The notes below the pieces were generated by a model. That model was not told the DNA's origin. It worked only from the letters and a program-made list of their open reading frames with translations, and did not search any database. A DNA stretch of 64,000 nucleotides from Hsuehochloa calcarea (Eukaryota > Streptophyta > Magnoliopsida > Poales > Poaceae), in assembly GCA_036346395.1 (NCBI GenBank), contig CM070594.1:18757385-18821384 (forward strand), read 5' to 3'. Position numbers and translations under genes: made by a program. Shown here in pieces: positions 1 through 11,099 of the stretch. Each line of letters starts with the position of its first letter. The first letter of the stretch is position 1.

Positions 1-18
1 GTTGATAAACTATTCCGC

Positions 19-861
19 ATGAACCGCTATTCTGACCAGGGCAAGATAGATCTTACCATTACTACTTTGGATGGATATGCTACTACATGGTGGGAGCGCT
101 GTGTGCAACAGCGTATAGAGCAACACGAGCCACGTGTTATTATATGGGGCGAGCTGAAGCGACAGATGCGTGCGCGCTTTGTACCTATACATTATAAGCG
201 CTCATTGCATGAGAAGCTAATTGGGTTGGGATAGGGTTTGAAATCAATTGATGAGTATTATAAGGAGATGGAGCAGATTATCATATATGCTGATGTGCGT
301 GAGAATGAGGAACAAACGATGCCTTGCTTTCTTGCTGGGATGGATTATGGTATTCGGCGGAATATTAATCATCACCAATACAACAACATGGTTGAGTTGA
401 TGGATCAGGCACATATGGCTGAGAAAAAGGTAATTGAAGATGCTAAGTACGTTGCACGGCAATGATATTCTGCGAGCACGACACCTCCGTACAGCATGGG
501 ACAGCCAGGCAAGTCCGCACCATTAGGGGGCAATTCTGCGATGCGCAGTTCAACACAAAAGAAGATAGATAGTACGTCGCAACTGGCGCGCCGACCATCG
601 GCGCCCGCTGCTCGCGTGGCATCCTCGATGGGTTCTGTAGGCCGTTCACGTGATGTGACATGGTACAAGTGCAACGGAGTTGGTCATTTTCAGAAAGATT
701 GTCGAAATAATAAAGTTATGATACTTACTAATGATGGGTATATTTCACCTAGTGACGAGGACGATACTACTCCATTTACTGATTTTGTGGAGGATCCCAT
801 AGAGGATGAGAGATTGGACTATAGGCCGGGGTCGCCAGATGGAGAGCATATGCTAGTGTGA
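19..861 (+). pseudogene. gypsy gag (capsid/nucleocapsid), broken
   Basis: The product would be the structural Gag protein that packages element RNA. The Retrotrans_gag region is seen as ATTWWERC, IIWGELKRQMRARFVP (about 19-234) and DEYYKEMEQI (from about 250). A TAG at 232-234 and further stops near 465 split the frame. A single-knuckle nucleocapsid follows at about 661-705, reading WYKCNGVGHFQKDC. The family pattern is C-x2-C-x4-H-x4-C, so the first cysteine has become tryptophan (TGG at 661), which should abolish zinc binding. An acidic tail follows. The real start lies at or before the window edge. Confidence 0.85.
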
Positions 862-897
862 ACACCTCGTGTACTTAGCGTGTCACAAAGCCAGTCT

Positions 898-1570
898 CCC
901 GCACAATGGTACAATTTTTTCAGTCATGGGCAACAATTGGCGGTAAAGTGTGCAAAGTAATAATTGATGGAGGAAGTTGTCATAATCTGGCCAGCAAGGA
1001 GATGTGCAAAAAATTGGGCTTAAAATATTAACCGCATCTTCATCCTTATTATGTGCAGTGGTTGAGCGATGTGGGCAAGGTGAAAGTCAGTCATATGGTG
1101 AAGGTGCACTTCAAGAACGGTAAGTATGAGGATACCATTGTTTGCGATGTGGTGCCCATGTCCGTTTGTCACTTGTTGTTGGGGGCACCCATGGCAATTT
1201 GATCGCCATGTTTATCATGATGGGCTTACAAAGTACTACAAGTTAAGTAGAGCAGCAAAGATGTGATTCTGTATTCTCTTACACCAACAGAGATACTCAA
1301 TGCTGATAAGAACAAAGTTGAGGAGAAAATTGAAAGTACACTAAATAGAGAGTTTCCACCTTCGGTGAGTGAGATCCACAAGCCAAAATTAAGCAGTAAA
1401 AAGAAAAGTGAGGGAGAGAAAGGCTTAGTAATGCTTGCCACCAAATAAGAGATTAGAGCTTTTTTGAGAATCCTAATTTGGTACACCTTGTACTTTTGTA
1501 CAAAGATGCATTGCTTTCTACTGACGACTTGACATCTCTTCCTAGTGGTGTCTCTCATGTTTTGCAGGAG
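898..1570 (+). pseudogene. gypsy protease and linker, broken
   Basis: This is the aspartic protease region of the gypsy polyprotein. The stretch around 955-1010 reads CKVIIDGGSCHNLAS, the D-G-G-S form of the active site that is common in plant chromovirus-type elements, followed by VVPMSVCHLLLG near 1150. Both pieces are in recognisable frames but are separated by stops (TAA near 1030, TGA near 1200) and by indels. The segment up to about 1570 is the linker to reverse transcriptase and ends in VLQEFSDV-like coding text. The family assignment rests on motif order rather than on an intact frame. Confidence 0.75.
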
Positions 1571-2262
1571 TTCAGTGATGTCCTTCGGAGGAGGTGCTCA
1601 CTGGTTTGCCACCAATCAGCAGGATAGAGCATCAAATTGATTTGATTTCAGGAGCAATGCTACCAAACCAACCACTGTACCACACCAACCCCGAAGAAAC
1701 AAAGGAAATCCAGAAACAAGTACAAGAGCTTCTCGACAAAGGGTACGTACGCGAAAGCTTAAGCCCTTGTGTTGTGCCTGTTATTTAGTTCCTAAGAAAG
1801 ATGGTACTTGGTGATGTGCATAGATTGTAGAGCGATTAATAATATCACTATTCGATATCTTTATCCTATACCTCGCTTAGATGATATGTTAGACGAATTG
1901 AGTGGTGCAGTTATTTTCTTTAAAATTGATTTGCGTAGTGGGTATCATCAAATTAGGATGAAAGAAGAGGATGAATGGAAAACTGCATTTAAAATGAGTG
2001 GTTAGTCATGCCATTTGTGTTAACTAATGTATCTAGTACTTTCATGATATTGATGAATCATGTTTTGAGGCATTTCATTGGGAAATTTATGGTCGTGTAT
2101 TTTGATGATCTCTATATTTACAACCATAATGAATCTGATCATATTGACCACATTAGACAAGTGCTACAGATTTTACACGATGCCAGGTTGTTTGGGAACT
2201 TAGCGAAGTGCACTTTTTGCAAAGGTCATGTAATATTTTTGGGCTATGTGGTTTCAGCATAG
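1571..2262 (+). pseudogene. gypsy reverse transcriptase, broken
   Basis: This is the RNA-directed DNA polymerase domain. Visible landmarks are PISRIEHQIDL (about 1614), PYRTNPEE-like text, CIDCRAIN (about 1814), PIPRLDDMLDEL, KIDLRSGYHQIRM (about 1925) and the catalytic YFDD box at 2098-2109 followed by LYIYN. Around 2000 the sequence between TAFK and WLVMPF is shortened, which removes the conserved YGLYE-like loop and shifts the frame. Additional breaks lie near 1785-1810. A TAG at 2260 ends the last piece. The motif spacing otherwise fits plant Ty3/gypsy RT. Confidence 0.9.
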
Positions 2263-2843
2263 GGAGTAGAGCTAGATGAGTCTAAAATTGATGTAATTAA
2301 AAATTAGCCTACACCTATGAATGTTAGTCAAATTAGGAGCTTTCATGGATTCGCTGGTTTTTATCGACGTTTCGTTAAGGATTTTAGTAACATCGCTGCC
2401 CTGATGAATGAATTAACAAAAAAAGGTTTTGAGTTTACATGGGGGGTGGCACAGCAAGCTGCATTTTATGAATTGAAAAAGGACTTAACTGAGACACTGT
2501 TACATGTTCTACCTGATTTCACTAAGAATTTCGAAATTAAATGTGATGCTAGTGGAAATTGTATTGGCGGTGTTTTAATGCAAGAGGGTAGACCGGTTGT
2601 GTATTTTAGGGATAAACTAAAAGGTGCACAATTGAATTATCATCTCTATAATAAGGAGTTGTATGTGTTAGTGCAAGTTTTAGAAGTTTGGCAACATTGT
2701 TTATAGCCTAAAGAATTCATTATCCATTCTGATCATGAGGCTTTAAAATATTTGCAAGGCTGAGCTAAGCTGAATTGTCGACATGCTAAATTGGTTGAAT
2801 TTATTGAGTAATTTCCCTATATTATGGAATATAAGAAAGGGAA
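2263..2843 (+). pseudogene. gypsy RNase H domain, interrupted
   Basis: This is the RNase H region that degrades the RNA strand during reverse transcription. SFHGFAGFYRRFVKDFS (about 2338) and AFYELKKDLT mark the RT thumb and connection. KCDASGNCIGGVLMQEGRP (about 2538) carries the first catalytic aspartate, and LNYHLYNKELYVLVQ follows. A TAG at 2704-2706 and another stop near 2762 break it. The C-terminal part (HSDHEALKYL, then NCRHAKLVEFIE) runs directly into the CACTA-1 insertion point at 2843 and resumes at 10030. Confidence 0.88.
2841..2843. repeat. 3-bp target duplication GAA of CACTA-1 (left; right copy 10030-10032)
   Basis: GAA precedes the left terminus and follows the right terminus of CACTA-1. 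Three bases is the normal duplication length for CACTA elements, and removing one copy restores the gypsy reading frame. Confidence 0.85.
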
Positions 2844-3160
2844 CACTTCTACAGAAAATATCTTTACAGATGGTTCAAAAGGTCATCACAGACGGTTTCG
2901 TGAGCCGTCTGAGTGTGTTGGTCATTAATGACATGAGGTCATCACAGACGGTTCTTGAACCGTCTGTGATGCAGACTATCACAAATGGTTATCAACTCAA
3001 ATTCTTCTGTGACAGTTGACTATCACAGACGGTTTGTATATTAAATCATCTGTGACAGATGATGTATCACATATGGTTTGTAGATGAAACCGTCTATGAG
3101 AGCTGATGTATCACAGGCGGTTTGTCCTAAGGAACCGTCTGTGATATTCTTTTGTATTGC
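2844..3160. repeat. left subterminal repeat array of CACTA-1
   Basis: Repeated TCACAGACGG-type motifs occur in both orientations, spaced 20-40 bases apart and separated by variable arms such as TTTGTA. In this superfamily such arrays bind the element's regulatory transposase protein (established for Spm/TNPA; inferred here). Confidence 0.85.
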
Positions 3161-3849
3161 TAAATCTATTTCTGTTTATTAGCTAGCTTCTGAAAATGCT
3201 AGCCATGCCCTCTGAAACAAGCTGAAACACAACAAATACATCTATACATCCAATTCACATTCATTTCAGAAACAAGCACATCCAATTCACATTCATTTTA
3301 GAAACAAGCACATCCAATTCAAAAATCAATTAACCATTCATGTACATTTACACACATGTACCATTAAGTTCAATCTACATTGTGGAACTTCATATTTGGA
3401 TTTATCATCTCACGATTCAAGAGTGACATAAATTGTTCTCTAAATGTTTATGAGTTGGCCATGTTCCAACCTAGTTGTATAGATGCTTGAAACCTATCGC
3501 TAGGAAGATTAAATTCGTGCATATATAAATTGATAAGTATGAAATAATTATTTCAAGATGGACAAACCTAAGGATCATTGGTCATCACGGAACTGACAAG
3601 GAGTTCCATGTGCCAAACATAGTATCCACATATGTTGTAGGTCGGTGACTGTTGGTGGCACTGTAAAAATATAATTGGTTAGTTCGAGAGGCATTACTAT
3701 GAAGTGTTATATATGATTAATATGTACTAGCGAATATTAGATCATGTCGTAGAATACTTCCTTTGCTTTTCCCTCCTTTAGCATAGTACACGGAAAACAA
3801 CCTACGTGATTCGAAGAAGTTAGCCTTAGCCATTGCAAAAGAAGGAAAT
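3161..3849. other. AT-rich internal CACTA-1 stretch without clear coding
   Basis: It contains short direct repeats of CATCCAATTCACATTCATTT near 3248-3320. Its first 200 bases are repeated, diverged, at about 7590-7790. It probably holds the 3' exon and UTR of the minus-strand gene plus the sequence next to the terminal array. No convincing reading frame was found. Confidence 0.5.
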
Positions 3850-6370
3850 ACTACAATAGAGTTATATATGGAGGAAATGTGTTTACTGCTCAATTAATTG
3901 TTAGACAATTGTGAAATTGTGTGTGACCCGCTTTAGAGAATCTAGGTATATTACCCTGTTCTGTTTTGGTATAATTACAATTAGAATCCAGTGGAACCTA
4001 CACATGTATGTCTCCATGGTCATTAAATCTAAGTTTGTGTTGCTTATAAAGTACAAATCAACAAGTATAGCCACTAGTGCAGCACTTACTCCTGGTTGTA
4101 GGGCAAAAGTATGAATTCCTTGTCGTGGTGAGCGAGCAATGACTCTGTCATGTAATTCTCGACGAATTTTGCATTCTCCTTGATGGTTTGCAAAGAGGCC
4201 AAGTGTGGGTCGATCAAATCTACCGGTGAATTCCTTAATTCCACTTTAGAAATCATGTATATATATATACACACACACACAAAAGCAAGGAGTTAAATAT
4301 AACATTTATCAGTATTACGCAAACGTTGACTGTGATTGTACACACTTACAGTGTCCAGCATCGCATGCGTGAGGCATTGAGGGCGCCGAGGTTGAAGAGA
4401 AAGAACAAGTTCTCGAAGGTCACCGTGAAGACACAGAAGTTCTCGAAGGTCACCGTGAAGACACAGTCTTGAACCATGTGGTTAAGATGTTCGTTCTTGA
4501 TATTAAAGTTGACACTCGAGCATCGTTGTCCATCCATGTTGTTGGCATGTTTCATATACCATAGATGCAATCTCATGCAAGTGAATTCTAGGGTACGGTC
4601 ATACTCTACCGTCTCAACCAACGGCTCGCCTAGCACAAATTTTTGGCCCAACAACAAGAAGGGGATATCAAAACAGGAGTCGACCATCTTCGATTTTCCC
4701 TTGCTACCTCGCTTTTTAGAGGTCGACTTCACGAGAGTCGACCGAGCATGAGGTGTAGATGCATCTGATACACCGGGCCCTTGCCGCTTCGGTGTAGGAA
4801 GCTCCGGTGTAGGTAGCTTCCATGGACTTGACACCGTTGCAGGACATTCCCGTGAAGTTGACATCGGAGAAGGTAGCTCCAAGCACATGTCACTCTTGGG
4901 CCACTTAATGAATGTTCCAATGGCTTACCCTAGAGTTATGACCTCGTCGTTTCGGGGAATGTACGGCGGGGAGACCGCCAAATTGGCAAGAACACCTTCC
5001 ACATTCACTTTTGCGAAACATGGCGCTAGATTTACAACGTGCATCAAAGCCCCAGCACCAGATGGATACGTCTGGCCCCAAGCAGCATCTAGGGCAACAG
5101 AGGCATATCTCACTTGGAGCTTGTATTTCGTAGCCATCTACATAACGGTACAAAATTAGCTACTCCAACCGGTCTATCAATGGATCGAGCATTCTAGAGA
5201 TAATAATTATTACCAGGATGTCATTGACAGGAAATTTGTCGTTGCATTTTGGGGTAGGGTTATGGTTGGACGCGCATCTACTTAGAAGTTTAGGGGGCTA
5301 GCAGCAATAGGGGCAGGGGTTTGCAACAGATATTCCCTAAGTCTTTCCTCAAGGCTCACCATCTGTCATCGCGCCTCATATCTAACGCGATCATTGATCT
5401 CATCTCTGATAGATTCAGTGATCTCATCTCTGAGGAATTCATGAATCTCCTCTCGTAGCCGTGCATCACGCTTGGCTTTGGCTCTATTTCTCCGCCGGTA
5501 CGCTTTGGAGTCTGTTGGGAATCCATGTTCCCATGGAACATAAAGACCAAGGCTTCTCGTGCGACCCAGGTGCTCATCGTTTGCCGGGGCCGCAGAGATT
5601 ATATGTTTCTCCCTAATTGCCTGGAATGAGCCTTGGGAAGATTGTGCACTCAGTGTTTCCTACAATAGCCCGACATGTCATTTCACTTTCTATGAAGTTA
5701 TGGAGTAATTACAAACTAGGTAGTTCGATATCTTACTAGGCGCTGGGACACTTCCCCGTCTTTGGGGTTTGGAAAGGAGATGACCTCCGAAGACAGGGTA
5801 GATAATCTCGCTCTTAGCCATTTTCGGGCGAGGTCATCAGGGGGATATCAGCAAATGGCGAGGAGGCATTTGAAAGGTTTGCCTGCCGGTCCTGATTCCT
5901 CCATTGTGGGATTTTACCCGCATACCCAACGGTGCCGAGTATATGGGGGTGCGTGTTTTTTTTCCTAGAGGGCCCTGTGCACCGCACTTTCACTCCTAAA
6001 ATCATCTGTCGTCTTCTTCGCCGTAAACTCTTCCCAGTACTCTTCCAAGAACAGATACTTGTGGAAGGGCGTCAGATCCTTCTCCACGTAGTTCTTGACA
6101 AGTGTGCTATTGAAGTTCTTCCATACTTTGCACGCCTGTAGCAACGCGTGTCGTCGTACGAAGTCTTGGTGTTGTTTCGAGATCTCAAACGATTGGAAAA
6201 TATCCGTCAGCAACTCACCTCTCTGAGCTTTGGTCAACTCCTACCTCCGTGATGGTAAATCAACCCTTGGGCCTTTTCGATATTCCTCTTCTTCTATCGC
6301 GCTTGGGTATTTCAGAGGACGGCGCATCAAACGCATGAGGCGACGATGATGAAGAATGAATGGAAGACAT
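3850..6370 (-). pseudogene. CACTA-1 second gene: Transposase_24-like region plus Ulp1-like cysteine-protease region
   Basis: A likely start ATG at 6370 opens MSSIHSSSSSPHAF. Next comes RGELLTDIFQSFEISK and KVWKNFNSTLVKNYVEKDL (6237-5965), the plant Ptta/En/Spm Transposase_24 pattern, and then EHLGRTR and VPWEHGF near 5560. A serine/proline-rich linker with KKRGSKGKSK (about 4720) leads to LFNLGALNASRMRCWTL, followed by a GT donor at about 4348. A further exon (4280-4086) reads DPHLASL and EFILLPYN. Near 3995-3950 come FHWILIVIIP and, in another frame, YLDSL. These are the His and Asp parts of a C48 (Ulp1-type) protease; I did not find its cysteine. Several frameshifts and stops make it a pseudogene. 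Confidence 0.72.
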
Positions 6371-6995
6371 CTTCACAAGAAATAAAAGTTCTAACACGCA
6401 TAAACATATTATTATAAGATTCGATCTCTATGTGTATGGGTATGCACACCAATTAATAAATAATAGGAATATGTAGGAAATAAATTAGGACCAATACAAT
6501 GACATAAGTGACATATAAACATGTAAATAGTCCAAGTTATTTAAAAGGAATAATATGCTCAACACAAACATCATGTGAACAAATAAAATCAGCATAAAAG
6601 CTAAGATTTAACATTTTGATATTGCTCTCATATGTAGAGTAAGCATTCCAATTAGAGCTCAAGTTCAAACCTGGTTATCAAAACAATTTTAGTACAAGAC
6701 TATTATCATCACAGAGTATTCATCTTAAGCCCACAACACTATATTGTTATATGTTCCAACAGCAGTATCAAAACAAATACCATCTGAATCACTGACTAGA
6801 ACAAATACAAATTCCTAAAATAAGTACAACATCTCATACTACTTAGTTTTTGAACCTAATAGATGAGTCCATGAGGACTATGACAACATGACAAATTATT
6901 GATAGAAAGAGTGAGAGAAAGGGTCATCGGAGTCGACAACTTGGCATCAGTTAACTTTGGGCGTCGAGGAGAAGGACGAGCAGAGAGTAGTACCG
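6371..6995. other. AT-rich spacer of CACTA-1
   Basis: This 600-bp AT-rich stretch is upstream (minus strand) of the Transposase_24 gene. It may be a 5' intron or promoter. I see no motif or reading frame I can support. Confidence 0.4.
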
Positions 6996-7260
6996 GAGCA
7001 GTAGGGCGGTGTCGAAGGGGAGGTCCGCCGGGCTCGGGGGAGGAGGAGGAGGAGGAGGAGGCGGGCTCGTGGGAGGGGAGGAGGCGGCAAGCTCGGGGGA
7101 GGAGGAGGCGATGTGTGCTCGTGCTCGAGGAGGAGGCGGCGGGCTCGGGGGAGGAGGCGCGCTGGGCTCGAGGAGGAGGCGCTGTCGAGGTCGGCGGCGA
7201 TAGGCTCGGGGGAGGAGTCGCACTGGGCTCGAGGAGGAGGTGGCGTTGAGGACGGTGGCA
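6996..7260. repeat. GGA/GGC-rich low-complexity block
   Basis: Imperfect repeats of GAGGAGGAGGCGGGCTCGGGG make a purine-rich + strand; the minus strand would encode Pro/Ser/Arg-rich text. It may be a first exon or 5' UTR of the minus-strand gene, but low complexity makes every frame look open, so no CDS is called. Confidence 0.7.
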
Positions 7261-7347
7261 ACAATCTCAGGGGAGGAGGGTGAGTTGCGAAAATTAATCG
7301 TTTGAGTGGAACGGACAATCCCTAGAGTCCGAATATAAATAGGGTTG

Positions 7348-7800
7348 GACATCACAGACGATTCTAAAGTAGAACTGTCTGTGATATATAATATCATAGG
7401 CGGTTTCAATAAATAACCGTCCGCGATAGATTGTGTATCACAGACGGTTTGTAGATTAAACTGTCTGTAATATCTGATGTATCACAGAAGGCTTATCGTA
7501 AGGAACCATCTGTGATAGATTATGTATCATAGACGGTTTTTAGATGAAACCGTCTGAATAGATTATCACAGACGATTTGTATATGAAACCATCCGTGATA
7601 TTCTTTTGTATCGGTAAATCTAGTTCTATTTATTGGCTAGCCTTAAGAAATACTAGCCATGCCCTCTGAAACAAGCAGAAATACAATAAGTACATGTATA
7701 CATCCAATTCACATTCATTTCAGAAACAAGCCCTTCCATTTCACAGTACAAATCAATTAACTCAAATGAACTAAAATTGACCATTCAGAACAAATACACA
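7348..7800. repeat. internal second copy of the CACTA-1 left-end region
   Basis: This block repeats, in the same orientation, the organisation and much of the sequence of 2870-3330. CACAGACGG-type motifs come first, then ATTCTTTTGTAT, then GCTAGCC, CTAGCCATGCCCTCTGAAAC and TACATCCAATTCACATTC. No CACTA terminus is present at its outer edge near 7340. It therefore looks like an end region left inside the element by recombination or by nesting followed by loss of the terminus. Confidence 0.8.
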
Positions 7801-7806
7801 CATTGT

Positions 7807-9286
7807 TCAATCTTTAAAAATTAGTCCTTCGTGATGATCGATGCATATGTAGTTAGTTTCGTCACGTTGTTCTTCCTCGACCCTTATGCCATTTTCGAAA
7901 GGAGGCAACTCGTCAAATTGATTGTATTCTTCCTCGTCCACTACATTCTCAACTCCAACAATCCTCCTTTTTCCATAAGGAACTACGTGGCGCTTCTTAT
8001 TTGCCTGGTCGATTACATAGAAAACTTGAACAACTTGGTTAGCGAGTACAAATGGTTAGTGATAATTATATCTAGAACCTACGTATAGAATGCGTACCAT
8101 TTATGTCGTATTCTTGCAATGTCACAACTGTAAATATTGGTCCTTTTGACAACCATGTCAGCATATCACTTGACGAGCTCCTAGCGAGTCACTCCTTTAA
8201 CCATTGGTTGAACTGACTGTTGTGTTGTCTCGTGATCCAAACATTCGGCCACTCCAGATTTTGTTTCCAAAGCACGTCCTTGTTCTGGTCGATATACGGG
8301 GACAATTCAGTCATGTGTTACAAGACAGTGAAATGGGCTTGAGCATATGCATCCATATCTGGAGTGATTGCTTTCCTTTTTATGGTCCCGATACCCTCGA
8401 GCCTCCCCTCATGGCGATATTGAGGCGCACCTATCGTTTTGACCTAAGCCATGTAATCAACATAGAACTCAATGACCTCTCCGGTTGCATAACCTTTGAC
8501 AATACTGCCCTCTGGCCGAGATCAATTCCATACATAAGACTTGAGAATTCACATGAACCTCTCGAACGGGTACATGCTACGTAGGGAGATGGGCCCACAC
8601 ATCTTTATCTCCCTCACAATGTGGACAATGAGATGGACCATGATATCGAAAAACAACAAAGGGAAATACATCTCAAGATCACATACAGTTGTCGCCAACT
8701 CGTCCTGTAGAGCATCTAGTCCTTTGGGATCGATGACCTTCTAAGCAATTGTATTAAAGAAATAACACAACCTCATGATTATCTCTCGGACTTTGATCGG
8801 GAAAATACTTGTAATTGCAACAGGGACCATCTGTGTCATGAGTACATGACAATCATGAGACTTCGTGCCAATTAACTTCAAATCTTCCATCGAAAGAAGT
8901 TTCTTCATGTTGACTTCATGCCAACCATCTGATCCAGATTGTCATCATGCAACCTATCCGAATGAGATCCACAATTGACATCATCCGGCAGCATATCGTT
9001 GACTTCGTCGATGATGTCTTTATTACTACCTTCTTGAATAATCTGCTCTTCACCGTAACTAGTCCAACGTGTATAACCCTTTTTGAAACCCCTTCGAATC
9101 AAGTGTGCTTCGATCCGCGCTTAGTTCTTAAATATTTTCAAATTCTCGTAGTCATTGTATGGACAGTACATATATTCCACCCCCCTTATTCAACATATTC
9201 TCCTCGACGGCTCTTGTAAAAGTAGACACACCATTAATGTACTCTTCACTCACACGGTTGTCAGCGTACATCCAGCTTCGGTCCAT
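7807..9286 (-). pseudogene. CACTA-1 TNP2-type transposase gene lacking its catalytic core
   Basis: The ATG at 9286 opens MDRSWMYADNRVSEEYINGV, the transposase-associated N-terminal domain of plant TNP2 proteins, followed by KGYTRWTSYGEEQI near 9080. After about 8900 the text jumps to the C-terminal part: ELATTVCDLEMYFP, MVHLIVHIVREIK and YPFERFM (about 8700-8540, DUF4218), and DMLTWLSKGP near 8150. The tail is FYVIDQANKKRHVVPYGKRR (about 8020) and FDELPPFENGI (DUF4216), ending at a TGA at 7807-7809. The TNP2 core between these domains, several hundred residues in intact relatives, is missing. Stops and frameshifts are also present. Confidence 0.82.
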
Positions 9287-9762
9287 CTACACGACGGATA
9301 TAATAATTTGGTGTTAAATATTGAAAATTAATTAGTATACTATATATGCAACTTTAGATATGTCTTTTGAAATATGTATTTCTAATGAACCGAAAAATAG
9401 CAATGCACCATAGGGTTAGGTTGTTCATCACAAACACATTATAGATAGCCTATACCAACTTCAGATGGTAAGAAGCCAACACTTGCAAAACAACACAAAA
9501 AATAGATCTAAACCATCTTCAATTATCTCTTTACCGATCTAAACCATCTTCAATTCTCTCTTTACCCAGCTAGATCTAAAATACAATATGCAAGGAAGAA
9601 ATTACTTACTAACCATCAATAATCAAAGAACAAATTACCAAATCCACGGCCTCCTTTCACCAAATAGCCTTAGAGCCCCACCTGGCCAGCAGCAATAGCA
9701 GCGAGACAACAGAGTTGGAACAGATCGATCTGTGAGGGTCGATTCTGCAATAAATGAGATTA
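9287..9762. other. non-coding CACTA-1 5' region
   Basis: This sequence lies between the putative TNP2 start and the right terminal array. It contains a short direct repeat (ATCTAAACCATCTTCAAT at about 9508 and 9538). It probably contains the promoter of the minus-strand gene. I identify no TATA box with confidence. Confidence 0.4.
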
Positions 9763-10029
9763 TCACAGACGGTTTGTATACAAACCGTCTGTGATGAGGA
9801 CGGAAAGTCACAACGGTTCTAAACAAGAACCATCTGTGATATTTAGTAATACCACAAACGGTTTTCAACATGAAACTTCCGTGATATTACCTCTTTATAG
9901 ACGGTTTTTATCGCAGAAAGTAACACAGACGGTCTTTAAATCAAAACTGTCTGTAATTTTATTTAATACAGACAGTTTTGGTCAACCGTCTGTGTTGAGG
10001 CGTCTAGTATTAGCCTTTTTGTAGTAGTT
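9763..10029. repeat. right subterminal repeat array and terminus of CACTA-1
   Basis: Paired TCACAGACGGTTT / AACCGTCTGTGAT motifs run from 9763 and end in GTCTAGTATTAGCCTTTTTGTAGTAGTT. The last 60 bases closely match the right end of CACTA-2 (15800-15852), so both belong to one terminal-sequence group. Confidence 0.87.
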
Positions 10030-11083
10030 GAAGAAAAATGTAGTTGCAGATGCTCTTTCTAGAAAAAATGTGCTTTTAAATCGCTTAGATGTGCAAGTTC
10101 CTGGTTTAGAGAGTTTGCATGATTTACATGCTAATGACCACGATTTTGCTTCACCTTTTGTGCATTGCAAAGGTGGGAAAGGCTAGGGCAAATTTTACAT
10201 TCATAATGAGTTTTTATTTCGCGCTAACAAACTATGCGTTCCAGAATCGTTCGTACGTTTGTTATTATTGCAGAATCTCATGCAGGTGAATTGATGGGAT
10301 ATGTTGGATGTGAGAAGACATTGTCTATGCTGTGCGATCACTTTTATTAGCCTAAGATGAGGCGTGACGTGGACAGGTATGTACAATGGTGCATAACTTG
10401 TCAAAAGGCGAAATCGAAGTTGCATCCACATGGTTTGTGCACTCCTCTTCCAGTTCCTAATGCACCATGGGAAGATATTAGCATTGAGTTCGTTTTAGAA
10501 CTGCCTAGGACTAAGAGGGGGGAGATTCTATTTTTGTCGTTGTTGATCGATTTTCGAAGATGGCACACTTTATTACGTGCCACAAGAGCGACGATGCCTC
10601 GCATGTTGCTAACTTGTTTTTCAGAGCGGTCATGAGGTTGCATGGCATACCCAAGACCATTGTCTCAGATCGCGACGTCAAATTCATGAGTTATTTATAG
10701 AAGACGCTTTGGGGGAAGCTCGGGACAAGGTTGGTATTCAGCACAACTTGTCATCCCCGAACTGATGGCCAAACAGAGGTGGTGAAAGCACACTTTCGAT
10801 GCTACTGAGGACCAGGATCAAGAAAATATAAATGAGTGGGAGGACTGTTTGCCGCATGTGGAGTTCGCCTACAATAGAGTCGTTCCTCTACCACACGATG
10901 TGCCCGTTTGAGGTGCTGTATGGTTTCAAGCCTATTACACCACTTGATTTGTTGCCGCTTTCAAGTCAACAACGAACAAATATGGAGGCGTCAAAAAGAG
11001 CTGAATATCCAAAGAAATTGCACATCATGGTGAAAGAAGAAATTGTGCGCAGAGTGAAGTATTATGATGACAATCATGCATAG
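10030..11083 (+). pseudogene. gypsy RNase H end and integrase, broken
   Basis: This is the continuation of the element at 1-2843. NVVADALSRK (10037) closes RNase H. The integrase zinc region follows with SHAGELMGYVG and WCITCQKAKSKLHPHG (about 10387). The core reads WEDISIEFVLELPRTKRG (about 10470), where the first catalytic Asp of the usual MDFV motif is Glu (GAG at 10486). It continues with SDRDVKFM (about 10666) and DGQTEVV (about 10764), which supply the second Asp and the Glu. YNRVVPLPHDV-like text and CPFEVLYGFKPITPLDLLP (about 10900) mark the C-terminal part. Stops (TAG near 10346 and 10696) and frameshifts are present. The match ends near 11086, before the chromodomain and LTR. Confidence 0.9.
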
Positions 11084-11099
11084 ATCCTGATAATCATTA

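Larger units (their letters stand above)
1..2843 (+). mobile_element. Ty3/gypsy retrotransposon, first part (gag to RNase H), cut by CACTA-1
   Basis: This is the 5' portion of a degraded Ty3/gypsy element that enters from the left edge. Gag, zinc knuckle, protease, reverse transcriptase and RNase H follow in the order usual for this superfamily, all on the + strand, and the integrase lies at 10030-11083. Removing CACTA-1 and one copy of its GAA duplication brings the end of RNase H (YKKG-like) into frame with NVVADALSRK at 10037, which shows that the two parts were once one polyprotein. In-frame stops, for example at 232, 2260, 2308 and 2704, and frameshifts make it defective. No LTR is visible in this part. 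Confidence 0.93.
2844..10029 (-). mobile_element. CACTA-1: En/Spm-type DNA transposon, genes on minus strand, internally rearranged
   Basis: This 7,186-bp element sits inside the gypsy RNase H region. Its ends read CACTTCTACAG on the left and, inverted, AACTACTAC on the right, both slightly mutated from CACTACTAC. Both ends carry arrays of ATCACAGACGGTTT/AAACCGTCTGTGAT subterminal repeats. On the minus strand lie a TNP2-type transposase gene without its core (9286-7807) and a Transposase_24/Ulp1 gene (6370-3850). A second copy of the left subterminal region lies inside at 7348-7800, so the element looks chimeric. With the broken genes it is non-autonomous now. Confidence 0.9.

Noticed and set aside
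6947..7409. Long overlapping frames on both strands in the GGA-rich block
   Set aside because: Low-complexity trinucleotide repeats keep several frames open at once; no domain or splice support.
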